From: Naganishia liquefaciens
Taxonomy: Eukaryota; Basidiomycota; Tremellomycetes; Filobasidiales; Filobasidiaceae
DNA length: 64,000 nucleotides
Reading direction: 5' to 3'
Assembly (NCBI GenBank): GCA_013423385.1
Contig: BLZA01000049.1
Coordinates: 186,001-250,000 of the forward strand
Below are positions 23,678 to 34,383 of the stretch, in pieces. Position numbers and translations under genes: made by a program. Positions within the stretch are counted from its first letter, which is position 1. Each line of letters opens with the position of its first letter. The notes under the pieces were generated by a model. It was not told where the DNA came from, made no database searches, and was given only the letters and a program-made list of their open reading frames with translations.

Positions 23678-26292
23678 ATGTTTCGCAAACGGGGGAAGCG
23701 GCGCGAAGCCGCCACTCACCCTTATCTCGCTGGCAACTTTGCCCCGGTCCTCGGCGAGTACGCCATGCATCCGTGCGAGATTGTGCACGGCGAGGTACCC
23801 GTGGAGCTCAAGGGCGGACAGTACATCAGGAATGGAGGGAACCCCGTACATCCGCCAGAGAGCGGCAGGCATTATCACTGGTAAGCCTTTTCAAAGCCCG
23901 GGACGACCGAGGTTTCGGGCTGATTAGGGCGCGTGGGGGGTTGTCACAGGTTCGACGGCGACGGCATGTTACATGGTGTCTTTTTCCCCGAGCAAGGCGA
24001 CCCATTGCCTCCGCTCTACACGAACCGTCACCTCGCAACGCCCATCCTCAGTCTATCCCTTCTCCTGATGCACTCTCCGCTTCCGTCAATCTCACTCCTC
24101 ATCTCGCCCTTGTCGTCGCTTCATCGCATCGTCACGGCCGTCATACATACATTCCTCCTCGCGCTCGAGGCACGTGTGGGAACGCTCAGCGTCGCAAATA
24201 CAAATGTGCTGTGGTGGGGGAGCAATCTGGGTTCGGACGCGGAAGTTCAAGTGCATGTTGGCGCGGCCGACGAGGAGAGATCGAGTACTCGGCAAGAGGA
24301 GAAAGACGGTCGACTGTTGGCGCTGTGTGAAAGTGGTCCGCCGCTTGAAGTTCGCGTGCCCGGGCTCGAGACAGTCGGCTGGGATAGATTAAAAGACAAG
24401 AAATCAAATGCGGACCTGAGGGATCGTAGAAGAGGTTGGGGCTGGAAGCGATGGGGGCTAGGTCGCATACAAGAGGTGAGCTGTCTTTGCGCCTCGTTCG
24501 GCACGGTACCTGACAGTGATTCTAGGATTGGATCACGGCGCATCCGCGCGTGGATCCCGTCAACGGGGATCTCGTCTTTTACGCCTGTCAAATGTTTGAG
24601 ACGCCGTACGTTCGGGTATCCGTCATCGACCGGCACGGACATCACAAGGTTTGGAAGCAAGGAGTCGACTGTGGCGCTGCGAAAATGTAGGTGAAATTGG
24701 CAGGTCTCACGCGTGGCCTTCTGAGAGCTGTTTCCACCGTAGGATGCACGATTTCGGCTGTTCACGCAAATACGCCATTTTGCTCAACCTTCCGCTTACA
24801 CTGACACCCATGAACCTTCTCGCCTGGAAACCAAAGCCAATGATCCACTTTGACCGCACCCTCCCTTCGGAATTCATTCTCGTCCCACGAGACTCGTCAT
24901 CCCCTCCTGCGAGTTTCGTTGATCCGGAACCCAGCATGATCTTTCACACGGCCAACGCATGGGATGACGTCGATACAGAAACGGGCGGACCGACGGTCGA
25001 GATGGTCGCCTGTCGTTTCCGCAGCGCCAAGCTCGTCTACGCCGCGGGCGCCATGCCCGTACCCGCCGAGGAGTTCCGCGCGGGAATAGATGACGTCGTG
25101 CGTCTGCACTACTACCGCTTCCTCTTCAGCGGCGTACCAGACGCACCGCATCAAATCACGCATTGCTTCCCGCTCTCGGAGATCCCTTGCGAATTCCCGA
25201 CTTGTCATCCGGACATGTTGATGAGCAAGGCGCGGTATATATACGTCTGCAGCATGAAGGAGGGCGGATTTGACGAGCGGCTGGGGGGCGCCGCCAAGGT
25301 GGATTGTCTCGTCAAGGCCGACGTCGTGGACCTTTCCCGCCGAGGCAGACAGAGGGGCAAGGGCAAAGCTTGTGCGGTGGATAAGAGAACGGTGATGGAA
25401 ATGGTGCGACAGCAGGAAGCCTTGAAGGAGGACGAAGCGCCGTCGGGAGATGACGCAGCGATGCAAGTATTCGCCTTGCCGGATGGGTGGTACGCCCAGG
25501 AGTGCCGATTCGTGCCGCGCCAGGGGGCGATAGACGAGGACGACGGCTTTCTATTGACATATGGTAAGCGGCTTCTCCGGTATCGTGGTCAATGCTCAAT
25601 TGTGCTCTAGTTTACGACGAGCGATACTTGCTCGACACTGGAAAGGCGCCTTGCACATCAGGCACGGGATCGGAGCTGTGGATCATCAATGCAAAGACCA
25701 TGTACGCGGGCATGCGGGCCGTAGTGTGTCGTATCAAACTACCTCAAAGGGTACCTTATGGGTAAGTTATGGAACCCTCAGCCGCGGCAACGAGCTCACC
25801 CTTTTGGCAGCCTTCACGGAACATTCGTGCCGGCAGAGCATATCAGAAATCAACGGGTCCTTCCGGAACCGCTGCCTCCGCAGGTACCACTGCTTGAAAA
25901 GATATACAAGTCCCGGCTCGCCCACTTTGTCGATGTTATCTACACGCGACCGCAGTACCGCGAAAGGGGTGCGATTGAACGCACAGCGCTACACGTCCTG
26001 TTCCCCCTGAGCTGGGTCATGCTGATCATGGCCCTGACGGACGCCGCCAAGGACCACTTTCGAACGTACGGCATGCCTGAGGTGTTGATCTTTATAGATG
26101 AGATATGGCGTAGGGCTACGCCGTATTTGCATAGAGACGACTTGCTTTCCAGGCTACCTATACCTCAGGTGAGTATCTCAACAGAGGACTACATCTCATT
26201 GCTTATTCTCCTCGCAGGCTGTCACAGGACTCTTTCTGTTCTTCTCGATCACCTTTATCGCCCGACGGCTACCCATTCTCGAGGTCCAGTGA
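23678..26292 (+). CDS. Carotenoid cleavage oxygenase, with C-terminal hydrophobic anchor
   Basis: Non-haem Fe(II) dioxygenase of the RPE65/CCD family, cutting carotenoid or stilbene-like double bonds. The start at 23678 gives MFRKRGKRREAATHPYLAGN. Domain landmarks are ELKGGQYIRNGGNP, HYHWFDGDGMLHGV (first iron His), ITAHPRVDPVNGDLVFYA (second), MHDFGCSRKYAILLNLPL (third) and LHGTFVPAEHI (fourth). All four iron ligands are therefore present. Introns lie near 23881-23949, 24477-24525, 24688-24741, 25564-25611, 25761-25809 and 26169-26217. The last exon adds AVTGLFLFFSITFIARRLPI, a hydrophobic segment near the C-terminus that could anchor the enzyme to a membrane (inference). A long insert (about 24010-24470) with Lys/Arg-rich sequence separates the first and second His. 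The gene is divergent from the decayed antiporter, 367 bases away. Confidence 0.87.
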
Positions 26293-27230
26293 GCCACCGT
26301 CTCGGCTCCAACTGTATTACCAGCACCTACTGTATCCGCATTTCCGAAACATAGATGGGTTGTATTAGGTCGTTTTTCTTCGACGAACACGAGCATGTTG
26401 GTAAACGACTAAATGTGGATTACTCTAGAAGGATTCCATCGCACATACGGAAGTAATCAAGACCGCCTATGGAGGTAATGAAAGAAGAGGCGAACACGGG
26501 CATGCAGGAGTGACATCTGTGACGTCTTGCCTGGTTGGTGCCGCTCTTAGGGCCTCTTGCGGTCTAGACATGGTGTCGCGATCGATTTTGTGCCGAATTA
26601 CCTTCAACTCAACAGGTAACTCTGCTAGTATACAACAGATCTCGTCCGGACTCGATTAACGCTTTCGCCTCACGTGGGGAGTGGCGGAATCCTTTGGTCT
26701 TTAGCGCGTGAGATTTAGTCGCTCGAAGAACACCTCAATACCCGTGTTCCTTCACTGAGTGAAAGCCTGATCATGCAAGCTATTCTTCATCGCTCGGATG
26801 ATGTATCCGTTGCATTATACCTCAGCTACGGCCTCACTGGAAGGTAGGTCTTTGGCCGCTTGCGTGGAGATCCCTACCCTCTTCGCAAGGTCATATAAGT
26901 TCTTCGCCTCCATGATCTCTGTGACATGAGGACCGCCAGAATTCTATTTGCGGTTTCCGACACCTTGCGGGTTCCATACCTCTTTTCCTCTGCAGGCGTG
27001 TGAGCGCGGAGTAAGCTCAGCATCGCAAGGTCATTGCTGAATTCGTTCTGTTCTCTCGCAGATCTGGATTTCAGGATGTCGATGAATTGCGCTGCTGTGA
27101 GTCTTTTGACTGCGACTTCGGCTGGCTCCACACTGAACTTCAAAGAGGTGTTAGTGGTTCTTGAAGCCATCAACCATGATCTTTTTTTTCCCAGGGATGA
27201 TATGTAAAATGGGCTGTGCCTACATCAATC
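26293..27230. other. Intergenic, no gene seen
   Basis: Between the carotenoid oxygenase 3' end and the tRNA-Asn. I see no coding exon chain or repeat. Confidence 0.5.
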
Positions 27231-27324
27231 TTCTCACTAGCACAGTGGTAGTTGCGTCGAGCTGTTACTTGTCTCAGCAAGGTCTGGCACTCGAAGGTCG
27301 TTGGTTCGACCCCAACGTGGGAAG
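27231..27324 (+). tRNA. tRNA-Asn(GTT) with a 21-base intron
   Basis: Folds as a complete cloverleaf. Acceptor ttctcac/gtgggaa is followed by discriminator G; the D arm is gca...tgc around agtggtagt; the anticodon stem is tcgag/ctcga; the T arm is gttgg-ttcgacc-ccaac. The loop reads ctGTTA, with the anticodon at 34-36, then a 21-base insertion at the canonical 37/38 site. Box A (tagcacagtgg) and box B (ggttcgacccc) are present, and a T5 terminator follows at 27328. Identity Asn is supported by anticodon and discriminator G73. Confidence 0.72.
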
Positions 27325-28406
27325 ATCTTTTTGCCTCCCCCAAGTCTATTTCTTTCCGATCACCGAGTTCTTGTGTGCAATCTCGAGATATCTTTGGCGA
27401 CAACTACCCAGCTTCGGATAAACTGCAGTTCGACTATGCATGCAGCCATGTAACACTCGAGCGATGCTTGGTGTGCTAACGTTCTCCCGAGTGACAAGTG
27501 GCTGTCATGGCTGCTCTCCGGAGCGAAAATCGACATGTTTCGAAGAAATACGTCTTGGTCGCAGTAAAGATGTGCTTCGAGGTCTGGAGACAGCGTTCGA
27601 ATACTCGCTCATCTAGCTATCACGCGGTGGAATGGACTCAGCCTTATGATCGGTAAAGCTGCCATATCGTGCATCTAGGTATTGGAGTCAATTTCCATGT
27701 TTGCGCGCGTGCCAACCAGAAGCAAAGAGACAGTCGCACAGAGAGCTGGATTCCCTTGAAGCATTATTGGGGACCTGCTATCATTCGGTAAAGGCGCCAT
27801 AAAAGGGGACAGGTAGCTGTGGTGGACCTTTAGCGGAATTCTTTATAGGCCTATTCTCGTGACAGCAGAAAGTGAGCATGAGAACAGTAACATGAGGGGT
27901 GATGCTCGAGAATGGAAATGGCAAGCTCTTAACCAGACGAGCCTAGTATGAGGTCACCGCCGATCGAGTTACTGCTCGTCGTAGCCTTATTACGCTCGAC
28001 TCTGGGTGACAGGTATCGAAGGCCGATTTGCCCTTTGTGACCCTTTGATTTGTGATCATCTTCATCGTCTCTAGGTCCAGCGATAACTCGCCCTCAAGAT
28101 TCGCATGCGTATTGCAAACCGAACAGGGGTACAGACTGGGTAGTTTCCGTGCAGAGCGGTTCGAAGAAGTGTTTCCAGCGCACGCACGGATGGAGTGGAT
28201 CGAAGTCAAATGGGACTGTGGCTTCTGGTTTCCCGAAACGTTTCCGCTCAAGCTATGAATCAATTACCCTCGCCCCGGTGCTTGTCTTCAGGTGATATCT
28301 CGATAGCTTCCAGGTCGAATGCAAACGAACGTCTCAGCCATCACCATCCTGCAAACAAAGTGCTGATACACGATGTCGCACCCAGCCGGAATATACAACA
28401 TATCCT
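27325..28406. other. Intergenic, only the tRNA terminator seen
   Basis: A T5 Pol III terminator at 27328-27332 is followed by about 1 kb without a supportable gene, up to the 3' end of NOP12. Confidence 0.5.
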
Positions 28407-30579
28407 CTAATCTCGCTTGCCCTTCATCTTCTTCAGGGCATGCTCGCTTCGCACCCTGCTCTTCTTCGTCTTGAGCTTGCCACCATCCTTACCCTTCTTG
28501 CCACCGCTCTTCATATCCAACTTGACCTTTTCCCTCGAACCAGCAACAGCATCTCCAGCCTTGAGCTTGGCTTTGACCACCGCCTTCTTGGCCATACGTC
28601 GAGCCAGTCGTTCCGGATCGGAGGATTTGGCGGCCTTTCTTTCGTCCTTGGACAGATTGGCGAGCTTTGCACCCAACGTAGGGTCGCCCTTCGGGATTGT
28701 CGGCAGCGGAGCTGATTTCTTGGTAGCGGCCGCTGGCTTGACAGGCTTGCCATCCTTTCCGCGAGCCACAGCGGCTGCCTGCTTCTTTGCTTCTTTGCCA
28801 CCGAGAGAAGGAGGAAGAACCTTGCTTCGCTGCACACGAAGTGTTCGCTTCGCGTACTTGAGCTTTTCCGATGGCAATGCCAGAACCTCATCCACGCATT
28901 CGGCGTCCTAGCAATCCGCGGAATCAGCAGGCTGTATACAAGCGACCACCAGAAAACTTACCGAGAATGCGACGTATCCAAAGCCCTTTCCCATCTGCGT
29001 GTCCTTGTCTCTGATGATCCGTACATCTGTCACCCACTGCTGGCCGTCCGGCGGAGAGCCCTTTTCCCCCTCGACAAGCTTTTCGAAAAATATCCAGAGA
29101 TCGTTTTGGTCGGTGTTGTAATCCATGTTCCCGACGAACAAGCTCATCTTGGGATCCTTGCCTCCGAGCCATGCAGCACGTCGAATCGGCAATTCGGATT
29201 TGCCCTCCTTGCTCGCCTCAGCGGTGAGTGTACTCAGAACGGGTCGGGATGCGTCCAGACGCAAAATTCGGCCTTCGAAAGTCGAGTGGTTGCCGAGACG
29301 GATGGCCTGTTCCGCCGCTTCGTACGGGTTCTGGATGGGTCGAACATTTTTGGACCTGTCCGGAGCCGGGTGACCAAAGACAAGGTAGGCGTTGATGGAT
29401 GTCGCTTGCTCGTGGAACTGCCAATGAATCAGCATATGGTCGGACCCGAAACAGCAAGCGACTCACCTCTCGCTTGATGAACGCAACCTTTCGCTTCTCA
29501 CCGGGTTGGAAGAAGACCTTGCCCTGGCTCTTGAGCGTCTCTTCATCTTCCTTTAGCGGAGGCTGTCCACCACGCTTCGCCGCGCCGCGACCCAGACCAG
29601 CAGCATCCTCCTGCTCCTGCTCCAAACGCCATGCGGCCGCCCGCTCCTTTTCCCGCTTCTCTCGCCTGTTGGCTTCCTCGCTATTGACATCTTCGGCGTC
29701 TTCCGCAATGTGAGATGTCGGCGTCGCGAAAGCAATGGACCGGAATCGGATGGATTCGATAGAGGCCTCTGGGACAAAGGTGCGAACGTGGGCAAAAAGT
29801 TTGCGTTGCAGTGGCTTGAGAGATGTGAGAAGTCTGCACTTTCTGCATCTACGCAGACGCGCTTACCTTGCTCTTGGCAGTCTCCACGGGAAGGTTCCCT
29901 ATGAAGATCGTGCGACGATCCCTGTCCGTCTTGGACTCATCCTCGGGCACAAACTTTTGCTTCTTTTGCTTCTTCTGCGCTGCCTTGGCGCCGGCTGGGC
30001 CTCGCTTGGATTCATGCACAAACTCCTCGTTATCATCCGCCTGTGAGTTAAACTCCGCGTCATCTTGCTCCATTTCGGAACCGGCAGAGGCATCTTCGTC
30101 CATAGGCACCGGCGCCGCTTCCTCCTCTACGGGCTCCGGAAGTACGGCCTCTTCCTCGACAGCGGCCTTCTTTGGCTTCTTTCCCTTCTTGCCCTTGCGA
30201 GCCGAAACTTCAGCCACAACCTCATCCTCCTCCCTCTTTCTCTTGTTCGGAGATCCGCTTGTCGCATCGCTCTTTGTTGCGGGTGTAGTGGATTCTACCG
30301 GTACTACCGCTTTTACTGGTGGAGGGGCCGCGAACGTGGCCTATTCATTCACAGGAAAAAACTCAGTGATTGCGTAGCTACGAAGACATGCGCACTCACG
30401 CTCTTGGAGAACAAGTCATCGAGCTCTGCATCCTTGGCCGATGCACTTTTGAATAGGCTGAACCCATTGTCCGCAGTGGCTTCAACCTTGGGAGCCTCTG
30501 GCTCCTTGGTGACCTTTCCCTTACCCTTGGCCCGCTTTGAGCCCTTGTCCTGTTCTTTTGCTGCGGGAGCCTTGGCCAT
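28407..30579 (-). CDS. NOP12: Nucleolar RNA-binding protein Nop12
   Basis: Nucleolar RRM protein needed for 60S/25S (5.8S) rRNA maturation. The start at 30579 gives MAKAPAAKEQDKGSK. A Lys-rich/acidic region with KKGKKPKKAAVEEE comes first. RRM1 has RRTIFIGNLPVETAKS (RNP2) and a long insert. RRM2 has MSLFVGNMDYNTDQNDLWIF (RNP2) and KGFGYVAF (RNP1). The Lys-rich C-terminus, ending ALKKMKGKRD, fits nucleolar targeting. Introns lie near 28910-28965, 29415-29467, 29705-29865 and 30340-30400. It starts 333 bases from PAM16 on the opposite strand, so the two share a promoter region. Confidence 0.85.
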
Positions 30580-30912
30580 GATGGAGTATGCGGTTGTCTA
30601 TGCCAAAAGCGCAAAGAGACAGGTCCCTCCCTCGGTCAGACTGGCTTGAATTCCGTGGACAATGGCCCGTCTCAAACATTTGGTCCGCTCACGTGACTTG
30701 CTTTTCTCCGCCGAGCGATCGAAGCGGCCGAGTCTCATTCCCGAATCCTCGACGACGATATTTCCTATTTCTCAGGGAGCATGAGGCTCGTTGGCAGGAG
30801 CGAGGCGCGGTTGACTGTACACGCTCGAATAGCCTCGGTACTCTATACATAGCGAGATCATACACCCGACTGGAAGAGTGCGGGATTGCAACTCGATTAG
30901 CCAAGTTTCATC
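30580..30912. promoter_or_regulatory. Shared divergent promoter region, NOP12 / PAM16
   Basis: Start codons face away from each other across 333 bases, so both promoters must lie here. No specific factor site is assigned. Confidence 0.5.
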
Positions 30913-31698
30913 ATGGTGAGTTGCGCACTTTCAATTCTCATGGAATCTTGTACCTATCACTCCCTCCCTCCATTCCAGTCGTTGCCCAAGGTTGCAGCCA
31001 AAATTGTATTCACAGGGACCAAGATCCTCGGTCGCGCATTCGCTGAAGCGGGACGACAGGCAGTCCGAAGTATGTGGCCCAGCCGCCTCGTACGGAAATA
31101 GTGGATTGGGAAAGCTGACGTTCTCATGCAGACGCCAAGTACAGACCGGAGGGTGCGGATAATGCGGAGCCAACAGGAGCGGACGGATCAGGGACGGGCA
31201 ACTCGACACAGAAATTGACGTCGGACTTGAAGATGACGATGGACGAGGCATGCCTGATTTTGAACGTCAAGAAGGACACTCCGCTGGAGCAGGTAACAAA
31301 GGTGAGCTCAGCCCATTACGGAGATAGCGCAAGAGTCGCTGATTGCAATTTCCGATCAGAACTACGAACACCTATTCAAGGCCAACGCCCCACCAGAACC
31401 ACCAGCAGCGCCGGAAGCCAATGCACCACAACAACGGAGCGCCCGCGCCAAGCAATCAAAGCCCGTCTACTCACATTACCTTCAATCAAAGGTATATCGT
31501 GCATTGGAACGTATAAAGGCCGAGCGCAAGGGCAAGGAAGGAGGCGAAGGAGGCGCGGGAGAGGGAGAAGTGTCGGCGACGTCGGAGGGTGGTGCCGCGA
31601 GCGAGACGCCCGCGCCGGCCGCGCCGGAACCGCCAAAGTCCAAGGAGCTGCCAGGCAAGGGTCCGACGCATAATCCGAATGAACCGATCCAGCTATAA
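30913..31698 (+). CDS. PAM16: Mitochondrial import motor subunit Pam16/Tim16
   Basis: J-like protein that binds and restrains Pam18 in the TIM23 import motor at the matrix face. Exon 1 contributes only the ATG at 30913-30915, which abuts the donor gtgagt. Exon 2 starts at 30979 with SLPKVAAKIVFTGTKILGRA, the amphipathic N-terminus of the family. An intron near 31071-31132 interrupts the linker. The J-like region is TMDEACLILNVKKDTPLEQV and NYEHLFKAN, then HYLQSKVYRALERIKAER. Between HLFKAN and HYLQSKV a Pro/Ala-rich insertion of about 25 residues replaces the short loop that usually carries the degenerate HPD site. A low-complexity Gly/Glu/Ala/Pro tail ends with TAA at 31696. Confidence 0.87.
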
Positions 31699-32214
31699 TA
31701 TTCTGTTCGTCCCTTGTATTCTGGTGATACCGCATATGCAACCCTCCCCGCATCACTCGGGTACTGGTGCGCCGCGGAGACGAAGACTCCCGGGCGTTGC
31801 ATTTTGGGAGGGGGAAAATTCTTCGGAGCTACTGGTGGCAAGGAGCAATGAGTCCAGTGCAATTGGTCAAGGCGGCGAGTAATAACGCCCCCGACCAGGC
31901 CGCTTTGCCTGACAGATGCAGACAGCACTTGAAACGCGAGCATCCTTCCCGCGATCCCGCGCGCCTGACTCGGGTGCGCCCGCCACCTACGCGACGTGGT
32001 TGACCTTGCGAGACATCCCTTGATCGCGCTCTCCTCGGTCCATGCCTCCGGTAGCATCAGCCGAACAAAGGCTCGCCCGGTTGCCATCGTCTATATCCCG
32101 CTTGGTACAGATACGGAAGAGCGAGGCTCGACACCGCATCTAGAGCAAGCTTGACCTCCCGCGGCGTGTGGAAATTCGACACCCCGACGAAACAGCCACG
32201 CACCTCGTGCCTCC
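31699..32214. other. Intergenic, PAM16 3' / transporter 5'
   Basis: About 515 bases between two same-strand genes, holding a 3' UTR and a promoter. A G-rich stretch lies near 31810. No gene seen. Confidence 0.5.
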
Positions 32215-34128
32215 ATGGTGGAAGACAAATACATTGGCCTCGGCCTGGCCATCTCTTCCTCGCTCGCCATCGGCACATCCTTCATCATCACCAAAAAGGG
32301 CCTGAACGATGCCGCTACCACAGACCGAGGCGCATACAGCGCCGCCAATCCGCACAATCCAGCCCCGGGCAGCGGAGCGCGGAATGCGTCGGATGATTTG
32401 GCCTACCTGAGGAACCCGATCTGGTGGATGGGAATGGCGACCATGGTCGTCGGTGAAGTGGCCAATTTCGCGGCTTATACGTTTGCGCCGGCGATTTTGG
32501 TGACCCCGCTTGGGGCACTGAGTGTAATTATCGGGTGAGTGCAGCAATTGACCGACAGGGGGCGATCGAAAGCTTGGGATCGGTGAAGAGAAAGGACTCT
32601 CCGCACGAGCTTCACGAATGCTACAAATCTTCTCCTGTACTCGGCGCTGACGCTTGATTTCATCGCGCAGTGCAATCCTCGCAAGCTTTTTGTTAAACGA
32701 GAAGCTTGGGCGTTTAGGCGTCTGCGGTTGCGCATCATGTCTAGTGAGTTAATCTTCCATGTACATGCCAACCGCAATGTCCTCTATGACCTTGTCAGCT
32801 GTGACCGACCTTGCGGTGCACGTCGCCTCGCAACGCGGACTACATGGCTCCATACTGTCATTTTGCTGGACTGGCTCAAACTTTCACCCCTCTCAGATCG
32901 GTTCCGTCATCATCATCCTCCACGCACCAGCAGACAGGGACGTTCAGACCGTAGATGAGATCCTGGAATACGCAATGCGACCAGGTATGCTGCCCACTTT
33001 GCGAGATGGAAGCCATGTCTCATGCCAAATCCTCAATACAGCATTCCTCTTCTACGTCACCTTTGTCGGCGTCTTTGCGTCATACATGATCTTCAAAGTG
33101 GCACCAAAATACGGAACCAAGAATCCGATGGTATATCTGTCAATTTGTTCCCTGGTTGGAAGTGTTTCCGTTATGGCAATCAAGGTGAGTGTTTCTGTAT
33201 AAACCAGAGGTCGTTTCCTTTCTGATCTACGTGTTGCGTCCAGGGCTTCGGTATCGCACTCAAGCTGACATTTGCGGGCAACAATCAGCTCACACACGCG
33301 CCGACGTACTTGTTCGGCATCACCGTGGTTTTCTGTATTCTCATTCAAATGGTGAATTTGTCGAGTTCCTGCAATCGACGCACGCTAATGAGCCTAACAT
33401 CTATGCCAGAACTACTTCAACAAGGCATTGGACACATTTTCGACAAATGTGTAAGTTGCTTGGCGCCAACATTCCAGTGCCTTGAGCTCACTCCAAGAGC
33501 GCCGCAGTGTCAACCCGATTTATTACGTCTTCTTCTCCACATCCACCATTCTCGCATCAGCCATTCTCTTCCAGGGATTCAATACCACTGGTGGCAGTGA
33601 AAGCGTCTCGCTCATATGTGGCTTCATGATCATCTTCATGGGCGTCTACCTGCTTAACATCTCTAGGCAGGCAGAGGTGAAACATCATACCGCTATCGAG
33701 AGTGGAATCATCAGTGCGTCAACGAGATCCCTGTGGCTTGGACCACGCTAAATTGTTCTATTCCGATAGACCCGAGGATGTCCATGTCGGGCAGGCCGTC
33801 GATGGATGCCGCCAGGACGCCTCTTTGGGGAGGCGGCTCAGCTACATATCACTCTGACGGTACCAACGAGCCTAGTCACGGAAGACGAAATGATGGCTAT
33901 GACGCGCAAGGTTCCACCCTTTTCAATGCGTTTGAAGAGGAGGAAAGCGTCGGCCTGCGGCCGATGCGCGTGGATTTCGGGGACGACTCGGACGAGAGCG
34001 ATGCGACGGTGGACCGCCCGGAGGGTACGCTGTCAAACAAGGACTTGACGCGGATCAACACGAACATCAACAGAAGTAGTAGAGCACCCAGTAGACGATC
34101 AAAGGATGCGAATGGTGCAAGGTTCTAA
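32215..34128 (+). CDS. NIPA-family magnesium transporter
   Basis: Membrane Mg2+ transporter of the NIPA (DUF803) branch of the drug/metabolite transporter superfamily. The start at 32215 gives [20 protein letters not shown] followed by [10 protein letters not shown], the family's first helix and motif. Further helices are [127 protein letters not shown] and [17 protein letters not shown]. Introns near 32535-32670, 32742-32792, 33184-33242, 33352-33412 and others split it, some exons being very short. The hydrophilic C-terminal tail has acidic and Ser/Arg clusters and ends SKDANGARF. Confidence 0.87.
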
Positions 34129-34383
34129 TCGCGCTTGACTACCGCTAGGGGTAAGGCTGCGGGTCAAGATTGGGTCGATGTATGCATACCGTACCTCTTG
34201 AACGTTTCTTGTATCATAACACTATCGTCGTGGTCTGGGTAAAAGGGCATGTTGACAAATCAATGCAAATGTCCATTCATCTACTTGTGTGTGCCACGGA
34301 AGCATCGTTACAACTCAAATTGTAGTATCGTTCGTCATGCCGATGGAGGTGATGCTAAGCGGTCTTTTGTTGACTGGCAGCCT

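Noticed and set aside
27161-27421. Open frame across the tRNA-Asn
   Set aside because: Covers a well-folded tRNA gene with Pol III boxes and terminator.
26293-28406. Transposable element remains
   Set aside because: The region is gene-poor, but I saw no transposase or reverse-transcriptase-like frame, terminal repeats or target duplications.
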